Part shown: piece after piece, positions 40,258 through 47,639 of the stretch
Position numbering within the stretch: position 1 is the first letter of the stretch
Layout: every line of letters begins with the position of its first letter
Virus record (IMG/VR): IMGVR_UViG_3300032309_001546
Coordinates: 62,001 to 126,000 of that record
DNA: 64,000 nucleotides
Origin: a virus
Direction: 5' to 3' (one strand)
Made by a program: the position numbers and the translations under genes
Notes under the pieces: model-generated
Databases searched by the model: none
The model's input: the letters and a program-made list of their open reading frames with translations, nothing else
Told to the model about the DNA's origin: nothing

Positions 40258-41815
40258 CTTCCTGGGAAGTTCATTAAAACACTTACACACCCAGTGTGCA
40301 GTTTGCTCAACGCATAAATTACTAGTCTGATACTTGTTAACAGACCAGCGATCTATACGCCGTGAACCCATCCAGGGACGCCAGGAGCCTTGCCTCCGTC
40401 CTGGGATTAGCTTCGCACATTAGCATGACATAAAGCGTTTTATCCCTTAAAGGATTCTTGCGCTGCAGTCTTCTTCTCCCACTACATTACTAGACTAGAG
40501 GTTCAATGGGCCTCTATGCTAGGGATCTTGCCGCCGAATTGCGCGAGAAGATATAACCATCCTACTCCTTTTGAGAGCAAGAGCATCTAGTAATTACCTG
40601 ACCTATGTGTAGTTATCTATGGGCAAACAGATCCTAACAAGAACTGAACCTCTGGCAGCGGTTTCTTGTTAGTTTAGGCGTACAAGCGCCTATCCCCTCT
40701 TATACGTGCATGCCTGGCAGTCATCACATACTAATTGGGGGCTGATCTTTTGCTTGCATAGTGATTTGGGTTCTTCTTACCAGTAAGAGCGGCGCTACTC
40801 GCTAAAACCAGTATATAGGGTGTTTATAACCCAATCCAAATGCAAACGGCTCCTCGGTATTTCAACCGAATCACAGCCTTCTACAAGTGTCAAGTGTGGG
40901 AGTCAAAGACACAGCATCCTTCTTGGGACGCTTTGTGTCATACTTCTGTTACGAAGCTAAAGCAACGAATCTCACCATCTCACAGACCAGGTCCTGTCTA
41001 CACAGTAATCAACTGTATAGCGGTTATCTGATCTGTCCTCGTTGATTCCTCGTTATCTCTGCAGAAGGGCTACCGCTTAAAGTAGAAATCCTCCTGGATA
41101 ACTTGGTCCACCGGCCACACCTGCTAGAGTGCGCCTACTCTGTCTCACGACAGTTGGGGAATTATGCAGCATTTACTCTGTAAAAACAGGGAAAGGGTTC
41201 AGCACTTGCCGCCTTGCTTAAGGGCGGGAGTTTGCCTATCACGAGATCTGCTTGTGTCGGTTTTGCGGGGTGTTTTTGTTGAGGTTCCCCTTTTGCCTCC
41301 TTTTTTAAAGTCCGTACTCTCTTTCGAGGACAACAGACTTAGTGCGCGTAATCAACGCTTGGGAAAGTTAAAACCCATATAGTCATCTTTGGTGAGGGAT
41401 GACGCCCTACTGCCGACAGGCAGACCCCTAAAATCTCTATTAGCCATACTTGACATCCACACCACCGACATATTAGGAGCTTTCGCCCCCGGAAGAACTG
41501 TTCCTCCTTGGTGTTTCAGTCTGTGTTGCAGGCCGTACGAGATCTTAGGTTGACAGTTTTTCTGCTACCGACTTTTAGGGATTGCTCCCTCCGCCGGATT
41601 TATGCAGGAACACAGTTTTGGCTGTTAGCCTAGCTGCTTATACTGTCCTCGTGTCCTCTCCGACCATCCACCTTTGGGCATGGCCAGATACTGCACAAGT
41701 CAACGAACCGGTAAGATTCGTTGCTTATTTTTTATGGGGCGTTAACTACGTGCAAAACCTTGCCAACGCTGATCCCCACATATGGTCACTCCATATGTTT
41801 AAGACTCCACTGTTT
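40258..41815 (-). ncRNA. Candidate long structured non-coding transcript, about 1.6 kb
   Basis: No plausible gene occurs, yet the segment is bounded by the same promoter cassettes (41817-41904) and by a terminator-like hairpin with T6 at its minus-strand end. Strong stem-loops include CTAACAAGA/TCTTGTTAG at 40634-40671, GACACA/TGTGTC near 40908-40938 and TCGGT/ACCGA near 40854-40869. Others are GTCTG/CAGAC near 40325-40345 and a GGAG/CCTCC-topped hairpin at 40370-40404. The size and ornate folding recall phage-encoded GOLLD and ROOL RNAs; identity is not established. A possible plus-strand terminator (GAGG/CCTC then CTTTTTT) sits near 41280-41308. Confidence 0.55.
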
Positions 41816-41816
41816 A

Positions 41817-41861
41817 GCCCATAGTATTCTTTTGACGACTATTTTTGGACTATTTGAGTAA
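41817..41861 (-). promoter_or_regulatory. Promoter cassette (downstream copy) for the 1.6-kb non-coding unit
   Basis: Minus strand TACTCAAATAGT, a second AAATAGT, then TATGGGCTA. Confidence 0.5.
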
Positions 41862-41873
41862 AGTAAAACAATT

Positions 41874-41904
41874 TAACCCATAACTATACAACTCTTTGAG
41901 TATT
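41874..41904 (-). promoter_or_regulatory. Promoter cassette (upstream copy) for the 1.6-kb non-coding unit
   Basis: Minus strand AATACTCAAAGAGT, then TATGGGTTA. The preceding hairpin GCCC-GCGTTAA-GGGC with TATTTTTT (41905-41932) terminates the MazG-like gene. Confidence 0.5.
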
Positions 41905-41999
41905 AGAGAAAAAATAGCCCTTAACGCGGGCTAGACGTGCTTTTCTGTTCCCAAGAAGCAACTCTCGGATGGGCACCACCCCATCAGGCACCTCCCGTT

Positions 42000-42287
42000 T
42001 CAGGGAGACGGGCACTCCCCATCTTTGAGGTGACGCTTGCTGCGCACACAGCCGTATTCGGCCATGCGAGCCTCCACCTTGCGAAGGTGAAGAGTGTCAC
42101 CCCAAACCGAGATGTAGGGTTTATTAGCCAAAGCTCCGAGAAGCCGGCCAATTCCCCACATCACGTCGGAAGCCTCGTCCTTGAGTTCTTCAAGGTTTTT
42201 AACCTCGAAAAGCTCTACTGCCTCTTCGGCAATATGGACGATAGCAACCCGGATGGGAAGCACCTCAAGACATTTACAGAAATGCAT
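42000..42287 (-). CDS. MazG-like NTP pyrophosphohydrolase-fold protein, 95 aa
   Basis: Possible nucleotide pyrophosphohydrolase of the all-alpha MazG/dUTPase-like superfamily. The metal motif EExxE...ExxD is visible: AEEAVELFEV near residues 20-29, followed by LKDEASDVMWG near 36-46. AAGGAGTCTACAG precedes the ATG. It is short, about one MazG domain. MazG homologues cleave (d)NTPs; the MazZ branch makes dGMP for Z-DNA phages. Which applies here cannot be told from the sequence alone. Confidence 0.65.
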   Translation of the reverse strand: MHFCKCLEVLPIRVAIVHIAEEAVELFEVKNLEELKDEASDVMWGIGRLLGALANKPYISVWGDTLHLRKVEARMAEYGCVRSKRHLKDGECPSP

Positions 42288-42357
42288 CTGTAGACTCCTT
42301 GTGGTAATGCTGTATGCAGTACAGCGCTGTGAGTAAAAGGATCTTTACTTCACTGTT

Positions 42358-42419
42358 TAGCCCAGACTAGTGTACTATTTAAGTATGTTTCAAAGAATGA
42401 CCCATCTTGCGATGGGTCA
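42358..42419 (-). promoter_or_regulatory. Terminator-promoter cassette upstream of the MazG-like gene
   Basis: Hairpin TGACCCATC/GATGGGTCA (42398-42419) with TTCTTT, then ATACTTAAATAGT and TGGGCTA on the minus strand. Confidence 0.6.
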
Positions 42420-42445
42420 CTCAGTGATGTCTCTCTTCCCTTTCT

Positions 42446-42808
42446 CTACTTCCGCCAGGCCCCAGTACGAGCCTCGACCACAGTCTTGAGGTTGCAGTAG
42501 AGGTTGCCCACCGCATAGCGGCAGGGGGTAGCGGTGGTCAGCCAGTCCTCGTTGGACTGAAGGTCGGGACCCTTGGCCATGGCCAGAGAGTAGCGAGCTT
42601 CCTCTGACAACTGGCATTTGGCCAGAGTCTTGCGGTGCACCGAGACCTTGACGGTGTCGATCTCGCCGCTGAAAGAAGCCGCCACGTGGTTCCAGCCGAT
42701 GGCCTTGAGGGCCTCGACGATCTCCGTCTTGTAGACCGAGACGGGAAGGGTGGGGGGGAAGGAGATAAGGAGCGCGCTATCCGTCACATCATTGATCTTC
42801 TTGCACAT
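42446..42808 (-). CDS. Hypothetical protein, 120 aa
   Basis: Start at 42808, with GGAGGAAACC before the ATG. Begins MCKKINDVTDSALLISFP. Alpha/beta-looking small protein with no known motif; GC-rich codons. Stands alone between terminator-promoter cassettes, with a leader hairpin GGCAG/CTGCC near 42845-42865. Confidence 0.65.
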   Translation of the reverse strand: MCKKINDVTDSALLISFPPTLPVSVYKTEIVEALKAIGWNHVAASFSGEIDTVKVSVHRKTLAKCQLSEEARYSLAMAKGPDLQSNEDWLTTATPCRYAVGNLYCNLKTVVEARTGAWRK

Positions 42809-42874
42809 GGTTTCCTCCATTGGAAAGGCGGTGTGGCGCACCGTGGCAGGGGGTAGAATCTGCCATCTTCTAGT

Positions 42875-42928
42875 TCATAGTAGGACTATTTAAGTACTAT
42901 AGATTACTTACCCCACCTTGCAGTGGGG
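42875..42928 (-). promoter_or_regulatory. Terminator-promoter cassette upstream of the 120-aa gene
   Basis: CCCCAC/GTGGGG hairpin at 42911-42928, then AGTACTTAAATAGT and TATGAAC on the minus strand. The hairpin lacks a long T run. Confidence 0.55.
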
Positions 42929-42953
42929 CTTTCATCTACCTCAACCTCAGCTC

Positions 42954-43100
42954 TTAGTCCTGCATGCAGCTCCACGAGATGCCGATCCAGGACAGGATCA
43001 GAAGACCCGCGCAGACCGGCTCCATCACGCCAGAGCCAAAGCTCCAGCCGAGGGTGCAGGTTGCGAGGAGGAAGCTGGCGGTAGCGATTGCATTCTTCAT
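42954..43100 (-). CDS. Small membrane protein, 48 aa
   Basis: Encodes MKNAIATASFLLATCTLGWS, then a second hydrophobic stretch, so probably two membrane helices or a signal plus helix. GGAGAATGTC precedes the ATG. Unknown role. Confidence 0.6.
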   Translation of the reverse strand: MKNAIATASFLLATCTLGWSFGSGVMEPVCAGLLILSWIGISWSCMQD

Positions 43101-43159
43101 GACATTCTCCAGTTTGGCATCATTCTTTACGAAGTGTAAAGCTATGTATGCCCACAGCC

Positions 43160-43217
43160 TAGCCCATACTACTATTTGTGTATCCTAGAAAAGATAGCCC
43201 ACCTCCTCAGGGTGAGC
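43160..43217 (-). promoter_or_regulatory. Terminator-promoter cassette upstream of the 48-aa gene
   Basis: GGCTCACC/GGTGGGCT hairpin, where a G-T wobble pairs only in the minus-strand RNA, then ATCTTTTCT, ATACACAAATAGT and TATGGGCTA. Confidence 0.6.
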
Positions 43218-43244
43218 CATCCTATCTATCCTCAATCGCTCTAG

Positions 43245-43424
43245 TTACTCGCTGCGGTCAGCAAGCCAACCACCACGACGCACCGACTGGCGGCACGCGA
43301 GGCAGTCACAGCCCCAAAGGGCGTCGGCGATGTCGCTTTCCCAGGCAAACTCCTCTTCCTCCGTGAGGAGGACGATGAGCTCGATCTGAAACAGGGCGAG
43401 GATCTTGACAAGAATCTTGTCCAT
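43245..43424 (-). CDS. Small protein, 59 aa
   Basis: Start at 43424, with AAGGAGTTAGCC before the ATG. Begins MDKILVKILALFQIELIVLL, a hydrophobic segment, then acidic residues and a CDCLAC pair. Probably membrane-associated. Unknown. Confidence 0.6.
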   Translation of the reverse strand: MDKILVKILALFQIELIVLLTEEEEFAWESDIADALWGCDCLACRQSVRRGGWLADRSE

Positions 43425-43476
43425 GGCTAACTCCTTTACGAGTGGGGACGACATTATCCCAAAGCTGGCCAAAGAT

Positions 43477-43531
43477 TAACTCATAGCAGTACAACTATTT
43501 ATGTATTGTCGATTACTTACCCCTTACGGGG
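43477..43531 (-). promoter_or_regulatory. Terminator-promoter cassette upstream of the 59-aa gene
   Basis: CCCC/GGGG hairpin at 43520-43531, then AATACATAAATAGT and TATGAGTTAA on the minus strand. Confidence 0.55.
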
Positions 43532-43549
43532 CTTTCGTCGGGTTGCTCT

Positions 43550-43810
43550 CTACTTGTCGCCGCATACCGGGAGTGGCGTGCCGTTAGGCACGTCACTCAT
43601 CGGGTGTGGGTGAGTCGCAGAGAAGTCTACAATCCACCACCGCCAACGGGTTTCCCCGCTAAGGCTGCAGTCGATCTCAACAAGCTCGTCCTCAACGCAG
43701 TACCCAGCAACCTTCGGCTCGATCGTACCGGTGGTCGGCACGGGGAGCGTGTTGTTGCTGGAGCAAGCGGTGAGGAGCGAGGCAAGCAACGCGATCTTCA
43801 ACTTATCCAT
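43550..43810 (-). CDS. Predicted lipoprotein, 86 aa
   Basis: Start at 43810, with AAGGAGATCTC before the ATG. The N-terminus MDKLKIALLASLLTACSSNN is a lipoprotein signal with lipobox LTAC (Cys16). The mature part has two further Cys and Trp-rich segments (WRWWIVDF). It could be an outer-membrane spanin subunit or a surface-exclusion lipoprotein; no family is recognised. Confidence 0.68.
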   Translation of the reverse strand: MDKLKIALLASLLTACSSNNTLPVPTTGTIEPKVAGYCVEDELVEIDCSLSGETRWRWWIVDFSATHPHPMSDVPNGTPLPVCGDK

Positions 43811-43852
43811 GAGATCTCCTTTCGGTTTGGGTGACATTACCCATCTCACCGT

Positions 43853-43906
43853 TTAGCCCATAGGACTGTTTAAGTATTGTTCAAAGAATAGCCCGCCTAA
43901 GCGAGC
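43853..43906 (-). promoter_or_regulatory. Terminator-promoter cassette upstream of the lipoprotein gene
   Basis: GCTCGC/GCGGGC hairpin with TATTCTTT, then ATACTTAAACAGT and TATGGGCTAA; a GGGT-AATGTC-ACCC leader hairpin follows. Confidence 0.6.
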
Positions 43907-43934
43907 CACTCGATGATGCAGTCTACCTCATCCT

Positions 43935-44135
43935 CTAGTCATCGAATCCATACTGCCAAAACAGCGAGGACACGATGGCCATGCCGATCAGCACGATCGT
44001 TGCGAACGTGCCGAGAGCGTTGAACAGGTTCTCGGGGCCGGCGACCCGAAGCCAGTTGTCCATGAGGCAACCAGCGAAGAACATATTCAAGAGGTGAACG
44101 AAGACGCGGACAATGTTCCAGAGAACCTTAACCAT
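43935..44135 (-). CDS. Small membrane protein, 66 aa
   Basis: Start at 44135, with AAGGAGTCTGTC before the ATG. Two hydrophobic stretches (VRVFVHLLNMFFAGC and FATIVLIGMAIVSSLF) make it a likely two-helix membrane protein. Unknown. Confidence 0.62.
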   Translation of the reverse strand: MVKVLWNIVRVFVHLLNMFFAGCLMDNWLRVAGPENLFNALGTFATIVLIGMAIVSSLFWQYGFDD

Positions 44136-44192
44136 GACAGACTCCTTTCTAGTAATATTCCCCAACGAAATGCGGGGCTATATCACCACACT

Positions 44193-44256
44193 TTAACCCA
44201 CACTACTTGAACTATTTAAGTACAGTAGAAAAGATAGCCCACCTTGCGGTGAGCCA
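44193..44256 (-). promoter_or_regulatory. Terminator-promoter cassette upstream of the 66-aa gene
   Basis: GGCTCACC/GGTGGGCT hairpin with ATCTTTTCT, then GTACTTAAATAGT and TGTGGGTTAA on the minus strand. Confidence 0.6.
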
Positions 44257-44276
44257 GAGCTTCCCTGATTGTGGAC

Positions 44277-44567
44277 CTAAGGCTTGTTAGCCAAGTGGTC
44301 CGTGATGGCCTTGCTGTTGCCCTGCGAAGGGCAGCACCCAAACTCGCGGAACCAGTAGTCCCGCTTGTTATGCCACTTCTTCTTGGCGGCCTTCTTCCGA
44401 GCCTCGCTTGCCTTTTTACGGGCAGCACGGACAGAGGCGCGAATCTTGCGAGCCTGCTGACGAGTTTCCTCGTCAACAAGCCCGCAGAACAGGATCATGA
44501 AACCCGTTCCTGCACCCCCGAGAAGAATGACGGCGAAAATCAATCGCAACCACATCATCGAGTCCAT
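44277..44567 (-). CDS. Membrane-anchored basic protein, 96 aa
   Basis: AAGGAGGTTTGTT precedes the ATG. One N-terminal membrane helix (LRLIFAVILLGGAGTGFMIL) is followed by a very basic helix full of Lys, Arg and Ala. The tail may bind nucleic acid or ribosomes at the membrane. Unknown. Confidence 0.65.
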   Translation of the reverse strand: MDSMMWLRLIFAVILLGGAGTGFMILFCGLVDEETRQQARKIRASVRAARKKASEARKKAAKKKWHNKRDYWFREFGCCPSQGNSKAITDHLANKP

Positions 44568-44634
44568 AACAAACCTCCTTTACGTTAGGTTAGCGCTCTG
44601 CGAATCTGCAGTTTACGCCATGTCATGTCACCTT

Positions 44635-44686
44635 CTAAGTCATACTATTTAAGTATCTTAGAAAAAATGACCCGTCCAAAGACGGG
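44635..44686 (-). promoter_or_regulatory. Terminator-promoter cassette upstream of the 96-aa gene
   Basis: CCCGTC/GACGGG hairpin with ATTTTTTCT, then ATACTTAAATAGTATGACTTAG on the minus strand, where the two elements abut. Confidence 0.6.
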
Positions 44687-44725
44687 CCATGTTCCCTTGC
44701 CCACCCTAAGGTGAGCCGTTGCTCT

Positions 44726-44968
44726 TTACCTGAACGGAACGTACAGGTAGAGAGCGCGACGATTGAACCCAGTCGCCTTGTGGATGCTCGCGAAGAGCCG
44801 GTATTCCGGGGGCGAGCTGGTCATGGCGCTGTAAACGCCACGTGCGACCTGGTAGCCGCATCTGCTCCCGCGGTTCTCGAAGGCAGTCCAGGCCGCAGCC
44901 TGAGACAGCCAGTCGAGAAGACGATCCTCCTCTGTCTTGGGGGTCGTCTCGTTGGTGTTGTTGCTCAT
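44726..44968 (-). CDS. Hypothetical protein, 80 aa
   Basis: Start at 44968, with AAGGAGGATAAA before the ATG. Begins MSNNTNETTPKTEEDRL; helical, soluble, ends in a basic aromatic stretch. Shares a GGCAG/CTGCC leader hairpin with the 120-aa gene. Unknown. Confidence 0.62.
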   Translation of the reverse strand: MSNNTNETTPKTEEDRLLDWLSQAAAWTAFENRGSRCGYQVARGVYSAMTSSPPEYRLFASIHKATGFNRRALYLYVPFR

Positions 44969-45029
44969 TTTATCCTCCTTGAAGGTTGCAGTGTGGCGCA
45001 CTGGGCAGGGGGTAGAATCTGCCATATAT

Positions 45030-45097
45030 TAACTCATAGCAGAACTCTGTAAGTATTAGAGAAGAAATACCCCACCCTAGCATAAGCCAAAGTGGGG
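45030..45097 (-). promoter_or_regulatory. Terminator-promoter cassette upstream of the 80-aa gene
   Basis: CCCCAC/GTGGGG hairpin with TATTTCTTCT, then AATACTTACAGAGT and TATGAGTTAA on the minus strand. Confidence 0.55.
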
Positions 45098-45123
45098 CAA
45101 TCCTCTAGTCCATCAACCAGTTA

Positions 45124-45351
45124 TTACCAGTTGAAATCCTGCTCAACATGATGGAGCACCTCAGTGCCAAACACGCTGAACCGAATCAACAGTCGAAGGC
45201 GCACAGGGGTGCCACCCTCGATGCCGTGGTGCTGCAGCCCAAAGGCCACAAGATTCTTCCACCCACGGCCGGGGTGGGGAGTGGTGTCAATGACAACACC
45301 GTTCACCATGGTCTCAACCTCAAGCAACTGCATCTCGGTCGTGATCATCAT
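45124..45351 (-). CDS. Hypothetical protein, 75 aa
   Basis: Start at 45351, with GGAGGATAAG before the ATG. Begins MMITTEMQLLEVETMVNG; strand-rich. Unknown. Confidence 0.62.
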   Translation of the reverse strand: MMITTEMQLLEVETMVNGVVIDTTPHPGRGWKNLVAFGLQHHGIEGGTPVRLRLLIRFSVFGTEVLHHVEQDFNW

Positions 45352-45441
45352 CTTATCCTCCATTGAAAAGGAAGGGAATTTCACCCCACCCGAGAACACT
45401 CTCAGGATTTGAAGTTCATAGAAAATTTGAACCTCCACACT

Positions 45442-45498
45442 TTAGCTCATACTATTTAAGTATATAAGAAAAGATGGCCCATCCTCTCGGACAGGCCA
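45442..45498 (-). promoter_or_regulatory. Terminator-promoter cassette upstream of the 75-aa gene
   Basis: GGCC/GGCC-ended hairpin with ATCTTTTCT, then ATACTTAAATAGTATGAGCTAA on the minus strand. Confidence 0.58.
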
Positions 45499-45551
45499 CC
45501 TAAGCTAATACAAGCTGACTCAAGGGCTCAAAGGATCAAGCTCTCAATCAA

Positions 45552-45752
45552 TCAATGCCAGGGATTACGCCCAGCAGGATTGAAGAAGCCGCGACGGGCG
45601 CACTCACGCTTGATCTCCTCGCGCCTCTCTTCCATATCCCGGCAGTAGCTGTTGCCCCAGCCGTACTGGCTGTGGAAACGGACATCATCCGCGAGAAGGT
45701 TGACGGAAATGAGGGAATTGCAGTTCCGAATCTCAATCTTCAACTTATCCAT
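45552..45752 (-). CDS. Hypothetical protein, 66 aa
   Basis: Start at 45752, with GGAGGTTTGCC before the ATG. Begins MDKLKIEIRNCNSLISVN; charged C-terminus with CARRGFF. Unknown. Confidence 0.62.
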   Translation of the reverse strand: MDKLKIEIRNCNSLISVNLLADDVRFHSQYGWGNSYCRDMEERREEIKRECARRGFFNPAGRNPWH

Positions 45753-45806
45753 GGCAAACCTCCAGGTTGAAATCACTCCTATGAAATATAGGTAGTGTGC
45801 CAAATG

Positions 45807-45861
45807 TTAACTCATAGTAGTACTCTGTTAGTATGTTAGAAAAGATAGCCCCCGAAGGGGC
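45807..45861 (-). promoter_or_regulatory. Terminator-promoter cassette upstream of the 66-aa gene
   Basis: GCCCC/GGGGC hairpin with ATCTTTTCT, then ATACTAACAGAGT and TATGAGTTAA on the minus strand. Confidence 0.58.
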
Positions 45862-45892
45862 CAGAGCTTGACCAGAGCGTGAGCTCTAGTTA

Positions 45893-46156
45893 CTACTTGT
45901 ACATCGCCTTAATGAAGGCGTTCTCGATGGCGCGAACCAGCTGCCAGCTCGCGTTCATCTCCTTGTCCAGGTCCCAGGAGGAACCGTCCTTGGCCTCGAT
46001 GTCCTTGAGGCGGGAGATCTCGACCTTGATCGTGCTAAGCGTGTTCCGAAGCTCCTCATGGGAACCCTCTTTGATACCGTTGTTGTCAACAGAATCATTG
46101 AAGGTTGCCCAGCAGGTCTCCGCAATCTCGCTCATCTGGATCATGCTCTTGTTCAT
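45893..46156 (-). CDS. Hypothetical helical protein, 87 aa
   Basis: Start at 46156, with CGGAGGATAAG before the ATG. Begins MNKSMIQMSEIAETCWAT; all-helical, charged. The leader has the GGGTGAAATTCCC-type hairpin. Unknown. Confidence 0.63.
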   Translation of the reverse strand: MNKSMIQMSEIAETCWATFNDSVDNNGIKEGSHEELRNTLSTIKVEISRLKDIEAKDGSSWDLDKEMNASWQLVRAIENAFIKAMYK

Positions 46157-46244
46157 CTTATCCTCCGTTGGTTGGAAGGGAATTTCACCCTGCCCGAGAC
46201 AATTCCCAGGACTTGAAGCTAGTAAGATTACCAACTCCCACATG

Positions 46245-46300
46245 TTAACCCATAATACTATTTGAGTATCTTAGAAAAGATAGCTCGCCATTACAGCGAG
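46245..46300 (-). promoter_or_regulatory. Terminator-promoter cassette upstream of the 87-aa gene
   Basis: GCTCGC/GCGAGC hairpin with ATCTTTTCT, then ATACTCAAATAGT and TATGGGTTAA on the minus strand. Confidence 0.6.
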
Positions 46301-46313
46301 CCAGAGCTAATCT

Positions 46314-46670
46314 CTAACGCCAGTTGTGAACAATGCTGAACCAGGGTTGAACCAGGTCAGCCGGAAGCTCCTTGTGGAGCTTATCCGTGATTTCCCTCCA
46401 CTCCAGCATGTGCTGGTAGCGGATAGAGGACGGGATCTCACGGTTGTAGCCGTGGAACCCCTCAAACCAAGCGACGAACACCTGGATATCCTCTGCAGTA
46501 GCCTTGCGAGCCTGATCCCTAATCTCCTCAAGGGAGACCTGGGCAGCAGACTTGACGGCAGGAGCAACGTTGACAGTCTTGACGCTCTCCTTCCCGAAGG
46601 GGAAGAAAAGAGTAACAAGGCCGACGACGAAGCAAAGAGCCATCAAAGCGACAAGAATAACGTTCAACAT
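46314..46670 (-). CDS. Membrane-anchored protein, 118 aa
   Basis: AGGAGGTTTGCC precedes the ATG. N-terminal membrane helix MLNVILVALMALCFVVGLVT, then a soluble helical domain with Trp residues (FVAWFEGFHGYN, EWREITDKLHKEL). Likely exposed in the periplasm or cytoplasm from the inner membrane. Unknown. Confidence 0.66.
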   Translation of the reverse strand: MLNVILVALMALCFVVGLVTLFFPFGKESVKTVNVAPAVKSAAQVSLEEIRDQARKATAEDIQVFVAWFEGFHGYNREIPSSIRYQHMLEWREITDKLHKELPADLVQPWFSIVHNWR

Positions 46671-46724
46671 GGCAAACCTCCTGGTTGAAATCGTTCCTAT
46701 GAATTATAGGTAACGTGCCACAAG

Positions 46725-46779
46725 TTAAGTCATACTATTTGTGTATGTAAGAAAGAATGACCCACCTTGCGATGGGTCA
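46725..46779 (-). promoter_or_regulatory. Terminator-promoter cassette upstream of the 118-aa gene
   Basis: TGACCCA/TGGGTCA hairpin with TTCTTTCT, then ATACACAAATAGTATGACTTAA on the minus strand. Confidence 0.6.
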
Positions 46780-46789
46780 CTCAATCAGG

Positions 46790-46981
46790 CTACAGAGAGA
46801 AGTATCTCTGTGACCACACGACGGACAGGCTGTTCCACGTACCCCAGGTCAGGGTGCTATGGCGGGTGTGCTTGTCCATGCTGCGGTCGATGACATCAAG
46901 CTCCTTGCGGGAGACTGCCGAAGCAATCTCTTGAAGGAACTTCTTTGCCAGGTACTCATTAGACGCGACATTGATTCTCAT
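46790..46981 (-). CDS. Small protein, 63 aa
   Basis: Begins MRINVASNEYLAKKFLQ; GGAGATAGACA before the ATG, leader hairpin GGGTAATTTCACCC upstream. Helical, soluble. Unknown. Confidence 0.6.
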   Translation of the reverse strand: MRINVASNEYLAKKFLQEIASAVSRKELDVIDRSMDKHTRHSTLTWGTWNSLSVVWSQRYFSL

Positions 46982-47018
46982 TGTCTATCTCCATGAAGGG
47001 TGAAATTACCCACATACT

Positions 47019-47071
47019 ATCCCATACTATTTAAGTATAGGAGAAAAAATGACCCATCTCTCGATAGGTCA
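47019..47071 (-). promoter_or_regulatory. Terminator-promoter cassette upstream of the 63-aa gene
   Basis: TGACCTATC/GATGGGTCA hairpin with ATTTTTTCT, then ATACTTAAATAGTATGGGAT on the minus strand. Confidence 0.6.
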
Positions 47072-47084
47072 TTGATCCTAGTAC

Positions 47085-47573
47085 CTACTTGATGTAGGTA
47101 TTGATTGACATCAGGCTGCGCATAGCCTGGTGTTGATACTCCGTTTTGGCAACCCACTCAAAGGTCGCCTCAATGGAGCGTTCGAGCCGATTAAGCGGCC
47201 CGCTGAGGAACTGAATCTCACCCTGCGACATAGGCGGGGTAAGGTCCGACTCAACAAACTTAGCAAAGACATCCCACTGGTTGTTAAGCCAGAGAGTGAA
47301 AGATGCGTGAGCCTGTTGAGCCCGGACCAAGCGTTCCATTGCTTGATCCGTCGTGATGTTCTGAGCACAGGCGTTGATGCCAGTCCTCCAGACGCAAGTC
47401 TTGAGGCCCACCGCCTGGATCTCAAGAACATCACGCTCCACTGCAGCGACCTGCTCGTGGAAGTACCGAGAGATCATCCCGGCGGTGGGTGCCTCATTGG
47501 TTGAATAGGTATAAATACCCTCAACCGATGAAGCGTTGACGAGGAGAGCGGACACGATAACGTTGTTCGACAT
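47085..47573 (-). CDS. Hypothetical protein, 162 aa
   Basis: Start at 47573, with TTGGAGTCAATC before the ATG. Begins MSNNVIVSALLVNASSVEGI; helical, no membrane segment beyond a weakly hydrophobic N-terminus. It is the first gene of the minus-strand block after the divergent region. Its promoter has TATGGGCTA but no clear AAATAGT element. Unknown. Confidence 0.63.
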   Translation of the reverse strand: MSNNVIVSALLVNASSVEGIYTYSTNEAPTAGMISRYFHEQVAAVERDVLEIQAVGLKTCVWRTGINACAQNITTDQAMERLVRAQQAHASFTLWLNNQWDVFAKFVESDLTPPMSQGEIQFLSGPLNRLERSIEATFEWVAKTEYQHQAMRSLMSINTYIK

Positions 47574-47639
47574 GATTGACTCCAAGACAAAGGGCGGAAT
47601 TGCCCACACACTAGCCCATAACGGTACAGGCGGTCGATC

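Noticed and set aside
40840-42293. Short plus-strand open frames in the 40-42 kb gene-free region
   Set aside because: No Shine-Dalgarno sites, no overlap coupling and random-looking composition; the strong stem-loops would be incompatible with normal coding constraint.
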